This document shows positions 35,980 through 45,124 of a stretch of DNA of 64,000 bases, in pieces (position 1 is the first letter of the stretch; each line of letters opens with the position of its first letter). The stretch is taken from contig NZ_JABEDH010000002.1 in the NCBI RefSeq assembly GCF_029285175.1, forward strand, positions 868,001-932,000, given 5' to 3'. The notes under the pieces were generated by a model that did no database searches, was not told the DNA's origin, and was given only the letters and a program-made list of their open reading frames with translations. Position numbers and translations under genes: made by a program. This DNA comes from Sulfitobacter sp. M05. Its GTDB lineage: Bacteria > Pseudomonadota > Alphaproteobacteria > Rhodobacterales > Rhodobacteraceae.

Positions 35980-36558
35980 TTATTCCGACCCAAGCCCGCT
36001 GATCATTCGGTCGAGAATTTTGCGGCCTTCTGCGCCGATGGCACGTCCGCCTTTAGGTCCGAACAGCGCCAGAGAAATCATCTGGGATCCTACCCGCGCG
36101 GTGCCGCGCCAGTGGGTTTCGCTGAGGCCTTCGGCAGGGGCCGGGCCGCTGGCGCGAAAGGTCACGCTGCGGTCTTTAATAACAGGGTCTGTCACCGTTG
36201 CCAGCCGCAGGGCGGCCGCGGTTTCGCTTGGTGTTGGCACCGTCGCACTTGCCGAGGAAAAGCTGGCGGTCAGGATGCCCGCCGGCGCATTGGCCGCTGC
36301 TTCCGGCGCGCCCAGACTTTCGCAGCGTGTCATCAGTGCAAAGTTTTGTTTGAGGGAGGTCCTGTCGATACAAAAGCCTTCTGGTGCTGCCAGTGTCACA
36401 GCGCCAAAAGCCATTTTTGCCTGCGGCATCGCCACAACTTTGGTCGTGGCTTTGCCGTCCGGTTTTTGCAGAAACGCGACACCCTGACCGTTCTCGCAGG
36501 CTGCGAGGCTGGTCAGGGTGAGGGCCGTAAGCGCGTTTTTACAGCTCCATGTAATCAT
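35980..36558 (-). CDS. Hypothetical lipoprotein
   Basis: A 192-residue protein with a short hydrophobic signal and lipobox-like LAAC (Cys20 within [10 protein letters not shown]), so it is probably a lipoprotein. The mature part is beta-rich with two further Cys (GFCIDRTS and TRCESLG) that could form a disulphide. The ATG at 36558 lies inside the 3' end of ilvD (20-base overlap); a longer frame to 36738 would be wholly antisense-like to conserved ilvD codons and lacks a signal. No function is recognised. It is probably read from the ilvD transcript. Confidence 0.7.
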   Translation of the reverse strand: MITWSCKNALTALTLTSLAACENGQGVAFLQKPDGKATTKVVAMPQAKMAFGAVTLAAPEGFCIDRTSLKQNFALMTRCESLGAPEAAANAPAGILTASFSSASATVPTPSETAAALRLATVTDPVIKDRSVTFRASGPAPAEGLSETHWRGTARVGSQMISLALFGPKGGRAIGAEGRKILDRMISGLGSE

Positions 36559-38305
36559 GGGTTTCCGCCTTGCCGCCGGGATGGGTAACAGCGCCCAGAT
36601 AGGTCGGGCCGACCAGCTGTGCGTATTTCCACAATGCGCCTGAGGCATAGTTGGTATCGCGCGGGCCGGTCCATGCCGCCTTGCGGGTGGCCAGCTCTTC
36701 CTCTGAGAGATCGACCGAAATCGTTCCTTCGATGGCATTCAGCGTGATCATGTCGCCGTTTTTCAACAGGCCGATGGGACCGCCCATCGCGGCCTCTGGA
36801 CCGACGTGACCAACACAGAAACCGCGGGTCGCACCGGAGAAACGACCATCGGTGATCAAGGCAACTTTTTTGCCCATGCCCTGACCGGACAGCGCCGCCG
36901 TGGTGGCCAACATTTCGCGCATTCCGGGGCCGCCACGCGGACCTTCGTTGCGGATCACAAAGACGTCGCCTTCGGAGTAGGTGCGGTTCTGAACCGCCTC
37001 GAAAGCGTCCTGTTCGCATTCAAATACCAGCGCGGGGCCAGTGAAGATGATGTCTTCCTCGGCCATGCCGGCGATTTTCACGATGGCACCTTCGGGGGCA
37101 AGGTTGCCCTTGAGGCCAACAACGCCGCCGGTTTTGCTGATTGGGTTGTCGATGGCGTGAATCACTTTGCCGTCCGCTTCGCGTTCGATCCGATCCAGTT
37201 CTTCGCCCATGGAGTAACCTGTTGCGGTCAGACAATCGAGGTGGATCAGGCCGGCCTTGCGCAGTTCCTTCATAACCACTGGCACGCCGCCTGCTTCATA
37301 AAGGTCCTTGGCGACATAGGCACCGCCCGGCTTCATGTCGACAAAGTGCGGCGTGTCCCGGAAGATTTCGCACACGTCTTCGAGGAAGAATTCGATGCCG
37401 GCCTCATGTGCCATGGCGGGCAGGTGCAGCCCGGCGTTGGTGGAACCCCCGGTGCAAGCCACGATGCGGGCGGCGTTTTCAAAGGCTTCGCGGGTACAGA
37501 TGTCGCGGGCACGAATGTTCTTTTCGATCAGGTTCATCACTGCGGCACCTGAGGCCACGGCATATTCGTCACGCGATTTGTAAGGTGCGGGGGCACCGGA
37601 GGAGTTTGGCAGCGCAAGGCCGATCGCCTCAGAGACGCAGGCCATGGTGTTGGCGGTGAACTGGCCGCCACACGCACCGGCAGAAGGGCAGGCAACGCGT
37701 TCGAGGATTTCCAGTTCGGCCTCGGTCATGGTGCCGCCCTGCCAGTTGCCAACCGCTTCGAACATATCTTGTACGGTCAGGTCGCGGTCTGCAAAGGCGG
37801 CGGGCACATCCGCACCTTCGGGCGCTTTGCCCGGCAGGATCGAACCGCCGTACATGAACACAGAGGGCACGTTCAGGCGGATCATTGCCATCATCATGCC
37901 GGGCAGGGATTTGTCACAGCCGGCAAGGCCAACCAACGCGTCATAGCAGTGGCCGCGCATGGTCAGCTCAACAGTGTCGGCAATCGCCTCACGCGATGCC
38001 AATGACGAACGCATGCCCTCGTGGCCCATCGCGATGCCGTCGGTGACGGTGATGGTGGTGAATTCGCGGGGCGTGCCCTCTTCGCGTTTTACACCGATTT
38101 TCACGGCTTGGGCCTGACGGTTCAGAGCAATGTTACATGGCGCGGCTTCGTTCCAGCATGTTGCGACGCCAACCAGGGGCTGGTGAATCTCCACATCGCT
38201 CATGCCCATCGCATAATAATACGACCGGTGCGGCGCGCGTGCGGGCCCTTCGGTGACGTGGCGGCTAGGTAACTTGGATTTGTCAAAACGTTGGTTGGTC
38301 GACAT
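36539..38305 (-). CDS. ilvD: Dihydroxy-acid dehydratase
   Basis: A 588-residue [Fe-S] enzyme converting dihydroxy-isovalerate or -methylvalerate to the 2-oxo acids of valine and isoleucine biosynthesis. The three cluster-cysteine regions are present: [24 protein letters not shown] and [16 protein letters not shown]; so is the late [20 protein letters not shown] block. The length is normal. No other ilv or leu genes lie nearby. It is divergent from the pseudo-ABC gene, with a 129-base gap holding a GTCATT/AATGAC palindrome. Confidence 0.96.
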   Translation of the reverse strand: MSTNQRFDKSKLPSRHVTEGPARAPHRSYYYAMGMSDVEIHQPLVGVATCWNEAAPCNIALNRQAQAVKIGVKREEGTPREFTTITVTDGIAMGHEGMRSSLASREAIADTVELTMRGHCYDALVGLAGCDKSLPGMMMAMIRLNVPSVFMYGGSILPGKAPEGADVPAAFADRDLTVQDMFEAVGNWQGGTMTEAELEILERVACPSAGACGGQFTANTMACVSEAIGLALPNSSGAPAPYKSRDEYAVASGAAVMNLIEKNIRARDICTREAFENAARIVACTGGSTNAGLHLPAMAHEAGIEFFLEDVCEIFRDTPHFVDMKPGGAYVAKDLYEAGGVPVVMKELRKAGLIHLDCLTATGYSMGEELDRIEREADGKVIHAIDNPISKTGGVVGLKGNLAPEGAIVKIAGMAEEDIIFTGPALVFECEQDAFEAVQNRTYSEGDVFVIRNEGPRGGPGMREMLATTAALSGQGMGKKVALITDGRFSGATRGFCVGHVGPEAAMGGPIGLLKNGDMITLNAIEGTISVDLSEEELATRKAAWTGPRDTNYASGALWKYAQLVGPTYLGAVTHPGGKAETHDYMEL

Positions 38306-38369
38306 GGCGTGGCTCCCTGAAAGTCGTTTTTACCGGAATAGTCGGGTGGCGGCGGTGCTGCAAGGCCAA

Positions 38370-38388
38370 GTCATTGAGTTGTAATGAC
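38370..38388. promoter_or_regulatory. Palindrome between ilvD and the pseudo-ABC gene
   Basis: GTCATT and AATGAC flank a 7-base spacer in the middle of the 129-base divergent gap. Perfect 6-base arms at this position make it a candidate operator for either gene; the regulator is unknown. Confidence 0.35.
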
Positions 38389-38434
38389 GCGGCGGCAGGC
38401 CTAGTTACGTCAGAACCCCAGTGAAAGACAGCCT

Positions 38435-41400
38435 ATGGAACGCAGTATTTTCTCCTTTATCTGGAAGTATTCGCGCCGCGAACAGATGACACTGCTGGCG
38501 TTTACGCTTTTTACCTTTCCGTTCCTCTACGCCACTTTGGAACTGCCCAAGCGGATCATCAACGATGCCATCGGGGCAGAGTTTGGCATGGTCGAGGTGT
38601 TTGGGACGCAAATCAGTCAGGTCCAGTTCCTGATGGTTTTATGTTTCGGGTATCTGTCGGCGGTGCTGGCGCATGGGGTTCTCAAGATGCGGCTGAACAC
38701 CATGAAAGGTGTTCTGGCGGAACGGTTGTTGCGGCGGTTCCGCTACCGGTTGATTAGTCGGATGATGCGGTTTCCGCGTAGTTATTTTCAGAACACCAGT
38801 CAGGGTGAGTTGGTGTCGATGGTGACATCAGAGGCCGAACCGATGGGCGGTCTGATGGGGGATGCGGTGGCACAACCGGTGTTTCAGGCCGGCCAGATGT
38901 TGATCATTGTTATGTTCCTGTTCCTGCAATCGGTCTGGTTCGGGCTTGCTGGTATTGCGTTGATTCCTTTGCAGGCGTGGTTAATTCCGATGTTGCAGCG
39001 CCAGATCAACCTGCTGAACAAGGAGCGTATCAAAGAGGTGCGCCTGTTCGCTTCGGAGATCGGCGAGACCGCTGCGGGCATCACTGATTTGCGCACCAAT
39101 GGCGGTTGGCGGTATCGGTTGGCGGCCTTCACTGACCGGTTGGGGCGGTTGTTTGGTATCCGTTTCAAGATTTATCAGAAAAAGTTCTTTATGAAGTTTC
39201 TCAACAACTTCATCACTCAGTTGACGCCGTTCTTCTTTTATTTGGTGGGCGGGTATCTGGCAATCAAGGGCGAGATCACTGTCGGGGCTCTGGTTGCGGC
39301 CCTTGCCGCCTATAAGGACCTGAGCAATCCCTGGAAGGAGCTGTTGGCCTATTATAACCAGACACAGGATATGGCGCTGCGCTGGGAAGTGGTGAACGAA
39401 CGGTTTGCACCGGCCAATATGATTGATGCGACCCTATTCGAGGGGGCACCGGAGGAAATACCGCACCTGCGCGGTGATATCGAACTGACAAAGGTTTCGA
39501 TGCGCAATGAAAGCGGCGATTTGGTGCTGCGCGACATATCGTTGAAAATTCCGGCGGGCAGCAAGGTTGCCTTGCAGGTCTCGAACCAGACCGAACGGAC
39601 CATGCTGTCTGAAATCCTGACACGCGAGGTCAACCCGACTCGGGGGCAGGTTTCCATCGCGGGCTATGATCTGGCCGGGCTGCATCAGGCGGTTGTCGCG
39701 GCGCGTGTCGGCTATGCGCAGGCGCAGCCCTATCTGTTTCAGGGCGATGTCGGCAGCAACCTGTTGATGCCATTGCGCACCAGCCCCAAGACGGTGCTGT
39801 GGGATCCCAAGCACAAGGATCGCGCCACCATTGAGGCGCAGCGCTCTGGCAATAGTCCTGACAGTACCCGTGCCAATTGGCTGGACCCTGAAATTGCCGA
39901 TCTGGACACGCAGGAAGATGTTTTGGCCTTCTGGTCAGAAATTACCGAGGCGTTGGGCACGGCGGATACGATATTCGAACGGATGCTGGACGCGCGGATC
40001 GAAGCGGAAAACCACCCCGAGCTGACCCGCCGCATTATCGGTCTGCGCGACGAGGTTCACCGCCGTCTTGTTAAGGAAGGGCTGGACAAGGTGATCCACC
40101 GCTTTGATCCCGAGAAGTTCAATCCCGCAGTTCCCTTGGGGGGCAACCTGATATTTGCGGCCCCGCGGTATGATATCACGCAGGCGTGGCTTGCGACGGA
40201 ACAGACCTTTCTTGCCATGATCATTGATCAGGGGTTGGCCGAACAAGCCATCGCGATTTCACAGACGCTGGTCGAGATGTTGCACCGCACCTTTGGCCGG
40301 GACGGCACGGACCATCCGTTGTTTGTTGCTTTGGGCATCGAAGAAACACTGTATGAACAGCTGGTGGATATCGCGCAACGCCGCCGCGACAAGGGGGATC
40401 AAGCGCTTTCAGCTGAGGAATTCTCGCTGTTGCTGACCGTGCCCTTTGCCTTCACCGCAGAGCAGATCGGCCCGGCCTTTCCTGAAAACTTCAAACGCGA
40501 GATTTTGCGCATTCGCAAGCATAAAGGCCCTCAGTTGCGGGCGCAGGTCGAGGATATGTTCGTGCCGGTCACGCCGGATAACTATCTGCCACGGATGACA
40601 ATTTTGGAAAACCTGATCTATGGCCGGTTCTCTGCGGTGGCCGGATTACAGGCCGATCTGGTGCGCGATGTGGTGTCTGATGTTTTGGCAAAACATGATT
40701 TGAAGCGGCGGGTGTCACAGACCTTGTTTGACGTGCCGACCACGATTGGCGGCGCAAATTTGCCGGCGGCGTTCCAGCAGCGTGCCGCTTTTGGCCGGGC
40801 TGTGATCAAACGCCCGGATGTGCTGGTGCTGAACCAATTGCTGGTGGGCAACGATGCCGAAGCACAGGCAAACATTCGGGACCGGCTTAGCACATTGTTG
40901 CCCCAGACCACGCAGATTTACATCAACGATACATTTGCCGCGCCGGAAGATTTCGACATGCATGTCGAAATTAATAACGGGCAGGTGGATGGCGTTGAAA
41001 CAACCGAACAGCCGGAGCTGGAAGAATCTGCCTCGGACGATCTGCGCCGCAAGCTGCGGATCATTTCGCGCAACGATCTGTTTGCCTCGCTGGACCGGCG
41101 CAACCAGCGCCTGCTGGCCTTTGCCGCGCAGTGGTACACTGCCGAACCCGGTCAACGGATATTCTCGGCTGGCGAGCGGGCGGATGCAGCGTATCTGTGT
41201 CTTTCGGGACTGGCAGAATTGGGCAATATCGATGAAAGCGGCAACATGCGCCATGTATCGGACGTAACGCCGGGGCGCTTGATTGGGGATCTGTCGATCA
41301 TTCTGGACGAGCCGCGCCAGCTGGATCTGGTTGCGGTTGGTGAGGTCAGGTTTTTGCGGATCGGTGCAGAGCAGTTTCGCGCGGTTGTGGAAAGCGACAG

Positions 41401-41536
41401 GGTTGTTCTGTTGAGCTTGCTGCGCACCGTGGCGGGATATCTAAGCGGGGCTGCCGAGATTTTGATTGCGTCGAATATGGATATTCCACGGGATGTGCGC
41501 CCGCCGCCGCCGGCACTGCCGCCTGAGGGTGCGTGA
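38435..41536 (+). CDS. ABC-exporter-like protein with degenerate, interrupted NBD and C-terminal cNMP-binding domain
   Basis: A 1033-residue protein. Residues 1-330 form a six-helix ABC exporter membrane domain with FQNTSQGELVSMVTSEAE like the coupling-helix region. The nucleotide-binding domain follows in two parts. Where Walker A should be (381-389) it reads QVSNQTERT, with no GxGK and Arg for Lys. A 270-residue insertion (about 445-715) comes after the Q-loop-like VGYAQAQPYLF. The signature LSGGQ is LPAAFQ (about 775-780), Walker B is DVLVLNQ (795-801) without the catalytic Glu, and the switch His is INDTF (about 830-834). Residues 877-1010 are a Crp-like cyclic-nucleotide-binding fold (GRLIGDLSIILDEPRQ). 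It is probably not an ATPase. It overlaps the CPBP protease gene by four bases. Confidence 0.85.
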   Translation: MERSIFSFIWKYSRREQMTLLAFTLFTFPFLYATLELPKRIINDAIGAEFGMVEVFGTQISQVQFLMVLCFGYLSAVLAHGVLKMRLNTMKGVLAERLLRRFRYRLISRMMRFPRSYFQNTSQGELVSMVTSEAEPMGGLMGDAVAQPVFQAGQMLIIVMFLFLQSVWFGLAGIALIPLQAWLIPMLQRQINLLNKERIKEVRLFASEIGETAAGITDLRTNGGWRYRLAAFTDRLGRLFGIRFKIYQKKFFMKFLNNFITQLTPFFFYLVGGYLAIKGEITVGALVAALAAYKDLSNPWKELLAYYNQTQDMALRWEVVNERFAPANMIDATLFEGAPEEIPHLRGDIELTKVSMRNESGDLVLRDISLKIPAGSKVALQVSNQTERTMLSEILTREVNPTRGQVSIAGYDLAGLHQAVVAARVGYAQAQPYLFQGDVGSNLLMPLRTSPKTVLWDPKHKDRATIEAQRSGNSPDSTRANWLDPEIADLDTQEDVLAFWSEITEALGTADTIFERMLDARIEAENHPELTRRIIGLRDEVHRRLVKEGLDKVIHRFDPEKFNPAVPLGGNLIFAAPRYDITQAWLATEQTFLAMIIDQGLAEQAIAISQTLVEMLHRTFGRDGTDHPLFVALGIEETLYEQLVDIAQRRRDKGDQALSAEEFSLLLTVPFAFTAEQIGPAFPENFKREILRIRKHKGPQLRAQVEDMFVPVTPDNYLPRMTILENLIYGRFSAVAGLQADLVRDVVSDVLAKHDLKRRVSQTLFDVPTTIGGANLPAAFQQRAAFGRAVIKRPDVLVLNQLLVGNDAEAQANIRDRLSTLLPQTTQIYINDTFAAPEDFDMHVEINNGQVDGVETTEQPELEESASDDLRRKLRIISRNDLFASLDRRNQRLLAFAAQWYTAEPGQRIFSAGERADAAYLCLSGLAELGNIDESGNMRHVSDVTPGRLIGDLSIILDEPRQLDLVAVGEVRFLRIGAEQFRAVVESDRVVLLSLLRTVAGYLSGAAEILIASNMDIPRDVRPPPPALPPEGA

Positions 41537-42423
41537 TGTCTGCGTACCACCTGCATGACGGATTTATTGCGCCCGCCCGCCGCCATCCTGCGCTGTGGCG
41601 GTTTGTGCTGGGTTTGGCTCTGGCCTTCTTTGTCTATGTATCGCTGAACCAGATTTTCTTTCAGACGGTGCTGGGCCTTGCTGGTAATAGCCCGCAATTT
41701 CTGAGCGATGTCCGAACCGGTGCGACCCCTGCGGGGATGTATGTGCTGTTGTTCAGTTTTGTCTTTATGGCGGCGGGTGTCGGGGTCAGTGCGCGCCTGT
41801 TGCAAAACCGGTCTTTCCAGACCCTGTTGGGGCCCCTGCCGCTGTTAAGGCGTGATTTTCGATTGGTGTCACTGGCGGTTCTGGCGGTCCTCGCGGTGGT
41901 CATCGTGTTACCGCCTTGGGACATGGGCGGTGCCTTTGTGCAAAACCTGCCCTTTGCCCGGTGGTTGGTTATTTTGCTGCCGTCCCTGGTTTTTGTGCTG
42001 ATACAGGTCAGCGCCGAAGAGATTGTTTTTCGCGGTTATGTCCAGCAACAGCTGGCGGTGCGGTTCCGGTCTCCGTTAATCTGGATGGTGCTGCCGTCGG
42101 TCCTGTTCGCGCTGGGGCATTACCTGCCGGATCTGGCAGGCGAAAATGCGTTGATGATCGCGGTCTGGGCTGGTGTGTTCGGTATGCTGATGGCCGACCT
42201 GACTGCGCGGGCGGGATCGTTGGGGCCGGCCATTGCAGTGCATCTTTTGAATAATGTGTCGGCGATGATGATTGTCTCGCTGCCGGATGAATTGGCGGGG
42301 CTGGCCTTGTTTCTGACGCCCTTCGGGATGGAGGATACCGCGGCGCTGCGGCAATGGCTGCCGGTAGATTTTGCCATGATGTTCGTCCTGTGGCTGGCGG
42401 CGCGGGTGGCCATCAGGCGCTGA
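41533..42423 (+). CDS. CPBP family intramembrane metalloprotease
   Basis: A 296-residue inner-membrane protein with about eight helices. It has the CPBP (Rce1/Abi-like) signature EEIVFRG (E162-E163-x3-R167), a His in the next block (FALGHYLPD) and a final HLLNNV motif, so all expected catalytic residues are present. CPBP proteases cut substrates within the membrane or process prenylated or peptide substrates; the natural target is unknown. Its ATG overlaps the stop of the pseudo-ABC/cNMP gene, so the two proteins are probably made together and may interact. The downstream accD begins about 60 bases on. Confidence 0.9.
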   Translation: MMSAYHLHDGFIAPARRHPALWRFVLGLALAFFVYVSLNQIFFQTVLGLAGNSPQFLSDVRTGATPAGMYVLLFSFVFMAAGVGVSARLLQNRSFQTLLGPLPLLRRDFRLVSLAVLAVLAVVIVLPPWDMGGAFVQNLPFARWLVILLPSLVFVLIQVSAEEIVFRGYVQQQLAVRFRSPLIWMVLPSVLFALGHYLPDLAGENALMIAVWAGVFGMLMADLTARAGSLGPAIAVHLLNNVSAMMIVSLPDELAGLALFLTPFGMEDTAALRQWLPVDFAMMFVLWLAARVAIRR

Positions 42424-42482
42424 TTGCAATTTCGTCGCGGCACGCTTATCTGAGTGCAAACCAAGGTATCAGGGACAGTCGC

Positions 42483-43430
42483 ATGAACTGGATCAACAAC
42501 TACGTCCGTCCACGGATCAATTCGATTTTTTCGCGCCGGGAAACGCCGGACAACCTGTGGACCAAATGTGATGAATGCGGCACCATGCTGTTTCACCGCG
42601 AGGTGTCCGAGAACCTGAACGTTTGTACCAACTGCGGCCATCACATGCCGATTGCCGCGCGCGAGCGGTTCACCTCGCTGTTTGACGGCGGCGTTTTTGT
42701 TGAGGTTGATGTGCCGGCCCCGACGCCCGATCCGTTGCAGTTTCGTGATCAGAAGAAATATCCCGACCGCCTGAAGGCGGCACAGAAATCCACTGGTGAA
42801 ACCGAGGCGATGCTGGTTGCAACCGGAGATATGGGCCGTACCCCGATTGTGGCCGCCTGTCAGGATTTCTCGTTTATGGCGGGATCCATGGGGATGTATG
42901 TGGGCAATGCCATTATTGCTGCGGCGCAAGAGGCGGTAAAACTGAACCGTCCGTTGATCCTGTTCTCTGCCGCTGGCGGGGCCCGTATGCAGGAAGGCAT
43001 CCTGTCATTGATGCAGATGCCGCGCACCACGGTTGCGGTGCAGATGCTGAAAGAGGCGAACCTGCCCTATATCGTCGTGCTGACGCACCCGACGACCGGC
43101 GGTGTCACGGCAAGTTATGCGATGTTGGGGGATGTGCATATTGCCGAACCCAACGCATTGATTTGTTTTGCCGGTCCGCGGGTGATCGAACAGACCATTC
43201 GTGAAAAACTGCCCGAAGGGTTTCAGCGGGCCGAATACCTGCTGGATCACGGGATGCTGGACCGTGTAACACCGCGCACCGAATTGCGTGACGAATTGAT
43301 CAACATCACCCGTATGTTGCTGGGTCTGCCGCCGGCAGTGCGAGGCGATTTGCCGGCCCCGCAGGAAGGCGGCGAGCTGGATCATGCGTTGTCGGATGTC
43401 GAACCTGCGGAAAGCACAACAGCGAAATGA
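42483..43430 (+). CDS. accD: Acetyl-CoA carboxylase carboxyltransferase subunit beta
   Basis: The 315-residue zinc-ribbon subunit of the carboxyltransferase that makes malonyl-CoA for fatty acid synthesis. Four cysteines (C29, C32, C48, C51) form the N-terminal finger in CDECGTMLF and CTNCGHHM. The crotonase-like core has SAAGGARMQEGILSLMQM and THPTTGGVTASYAM. ATG 42483 is right before MNWINNYVRP, the usual start; a longer frame upstream covers the CPBP gene end. It overlaps folC by four bases, the common accD-folC order. Confidence 0.96.
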   Translation: MNWINNYVRPRINSIFSRRETPDNLWTKCDECGTMLFHREVSENLNVCTNCGHHMPIAARERFTSLFDGGVFVEVDVPAPTPDPLQFRDQKKYPDRLKAAQKSTGETEAMLVATGDMGRTPIVAACQDFSFMAGSMGMYVGNAIIAAAQEAVKLNRPLILFSAAGGARMQEGILSLMQMPRTTVAVQMLKEANLPYIVVLTHPTTGGVTASYAMLGDVHIAEPNALICFAGPRVIEQTIREKLPEGFQRAEYLLDHGMLDRVTPRTELRDELINITRMLLGLPPAVRGDLPAPQEGGELDHALSDVEPAESTTAK

Positions 43431-44701
43431 CCACAAAATCATCGGATGTCATCCTTGAGCGGATGATGGCTTTGCACCCCAAGGTGATGGATTTGACCTT
43501 GGATCGGATGTTTCGCCTGCTTGAGGCCTTGGGCAACCCGCAAGAGAGTCTGCCGCCGGTTATTCATCTGGCCGGGACCAACGGCAAGGGATCGACCCAG
43601 GCGATGATCCGCGCGGGGCTTGAGGCGGCGGGGAAAACCGTTCACGCCTATACTTCGCCGCATTTGGCGCGGTTCCATGAGCGGATCAGACTGGCCGGAG
43701 ATTTGATCAGCGAGGATGCGCTGACGGCATTCCTTGATGAATGCTATGTTGCGAATGACGACAAGATGATCACCTATTTCGAGATCACCACGGCTGCGGC
43801 GCTATTGGCTTTTGCCCGCACCCCAGCTGATTTCACCCTGCTTGAAGTCGGGCTGGGCGGGCGGTTGGATGCGACCAATGTCACGGATAAGGTTGCGCTG
43901 AGTGTGATCACGCCGGTGTCGCTGGACCATCAGCAATATCTTGGCGAAACACTGGCCGAGATTGCCGGCGAAAAGGCGGGCATCATCAAACGTGGGGTGC
44001 CCTGTGTGGTGGGCCCGCAAGAAGATGCCGGGCTTGAGGTGATCGAAGCCGTCGCCGCGCGCAATGGTGCGCCGTTGCTGGCCTATGGCCAACAGTGGCA
44101 TGTGGGCATCGAGGCCGGGCGTATGGTATATCAGGATGAACAGGGGTTGCTGGACCTGCCGCTGCCCAATCTGCTGGGCGCGCATCAGGTGCAGAATGCC
44201 GGTGCCGCACTAGCCGCATTGCGCCATTTTGGCGTAGACGAGGCCGCTTGCGAGGCTGCGGTGACCCAAGCCTATTGGCCGGCGCGGATGCAGCGGCTGA
44301 AAACCGGCGCTCTGGTCGAGATCGCGGACAAGGCAGAGCTGTGGCTGGACGGCGGGCATAACGCCGCCGCGGGGCACGCGCTGGCGGCGGTTTTGGCACA
44401 GGGTGCGGCGCGCCCGACCCATCTGATTTGCGGTATGCTGAACACCAAGGACGTGACCGGCTATATGCGCCCGCTTGCGCCCCATGTGCAAAGCCTGCGT
44501 GCGGTGTCGATCCCCGGTGAAGCGGCAACCCTTTCAGCGCAGGAAACCGCCACAGCCGCCGGCGACGTGGGCATGACGGCATCTGAAGCGGAAAATGTCG
44601 AGGCGGCATTGCGTGACATTGTGTCATCAGAGCCGGAGGCACGGGTGCTGATCTGCGGCTCACTGTATCTGGCTGGTGCAGTTTTGCGTCAGAACGGATA
44701 A
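43427..44701 (+). CDS. folC: Bifunctional folylpolyglutamate/dihydrofolate synthase
   Basis: A 424-residue Mur-ligase-like enzyme that adds glutamate to folates and makes dihydrofolate from dihydropteroate. Motifs include the P-loop GTNGKGSTQAM, YTSPHLARFHERIR, LLEVGLGGRLDATN, SLDHQQYLG and the C-terminal LDGGHNAAAG. It starts in the accD stop (ATGA), so coupling is likely. Length is normal and no motif is broken. Confidence 0.95.
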   Translation: MTTKSSDVILERMMALHPKVMDLTLDRMFRLLEALGNPQESLPPVIHLAGTNGKGSTQAMIRAGLEAAGKTVHAYTSPHLARFHERIRLAGDLISEDALTAFLDECYVANDDKMITYFEITTAAALLAFARTPADFTLLEVGLGGRLDATNVTDKVALSVITPVSLDHQQYLGETLAEIAGEKAGIIKRGVPCVVGPQEDAGLEVIEAVAARNGAPLLAYGQQWHVGIEAGRMVYQDEQGLLDLPLPNLLGAHQVQNAGAALAALRHFGVDEAACEAAVTQAYWPARMQRLKTGALVEIADKAELWLDGGHNAAAGHALAAVLAQGAARPTHLICGMLNTKDVTGYMRPLAPHVQSLRAVSIPGEAATLSAQETATAAGDVGMTASEAENVEAALRDIVSSEPEARVLICGSLYLAGAVLRQNG

Positions 44702-44806
44702 TTTTACGCAGTTTGTTTTCACAAACCCCTGAAGAGTGACTAGGATTCTTGCAAATCAGGCGCACCGCTGCGGTGTGACAGCTGATCGTTCATGGGGGTG
44801 AGCAAG

Positions 44807-45016
44807 ATGAATCAACAGGATAGACGTACCCGGGAACAATGGGATGTGACCGACAGGCCGAAACCGGCAGATCGACGCGGTTTTTCGCAAATCGTTTTCG
44901 TGATGTTCGGTCTGGCGATTATCGTTGGCGGCATCTGGACGTTGTATATGGGCGATGCGCCCTATCATCCGCAGGATTTTGTCACACGCGACAGTCTGTC
45001 CCTGACCGGCAACTGA
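44807..45016 (+). CDS. Small single-pass membrane protein, unknown
   Basis: A 69-residue protein: a charged N-terminal 25 residues (QQDRRTREQWDVTDRPKPADR), one hydrophobic helix (about 27-47, QIVFVMFGLAIIVGGIWTLYM) and a short polar C-terminus. It is probably an inner-membrane protein. ATG 44807 has GGGGGTGAG upstream; an alternative ATG at 44792 adds five residues. No family is recognised. Its stop codon TGA is at the very edge of repeat copy B. Confidence 0.65.
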   Translation: MNQQDRRTREQWDVTDRPKPADRRGFSQIVFVMFGLAIIVGGIWTLYMGDAPYHPQDFVTRDSLSLTGN

Positions 45017-45124
45017 ACCTATTGCGCCCGACCTTAAACATGAATCCCCAATACCCTGCCACGCTGCGCGTTTTCGGGACATCGGGGATACGAAATGCTT
45101 CAGGTTAACGGCCGGACACTTTAG
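45014..45124. repeat. Dispersed 111-bp palindromic repeat, copy B
   Basis: About 94.6% identical to positions 15550-15660. Its left edge coincides with the TGA of the small membrane protein gene, and its right edge supplies the TAA stop (45121-45123) of the convergent zapE gene, so it fills the whole gap. The stem keeps ATCCCCAAT against ATCGGGGAT, where the change gives a wobble pair in one RNA sense. Confidence 0.85.

Noticed and set aside
35980..36738. Longer version of the hypothetical lipoprotein gene
   Set aside because: The extra N-terminal part is Arg/Pro-rich, out of frame within ilvD, and hides the signal peptide and lipobox that start at 36558.
44763..44775. CACCGC-T-GCGGTG palindrome after folC
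   Set aside because: Short, in G+C-rich sequence and without a T-run; such symmetry is expected often by chance, so it is not listed as an operator or terminator.
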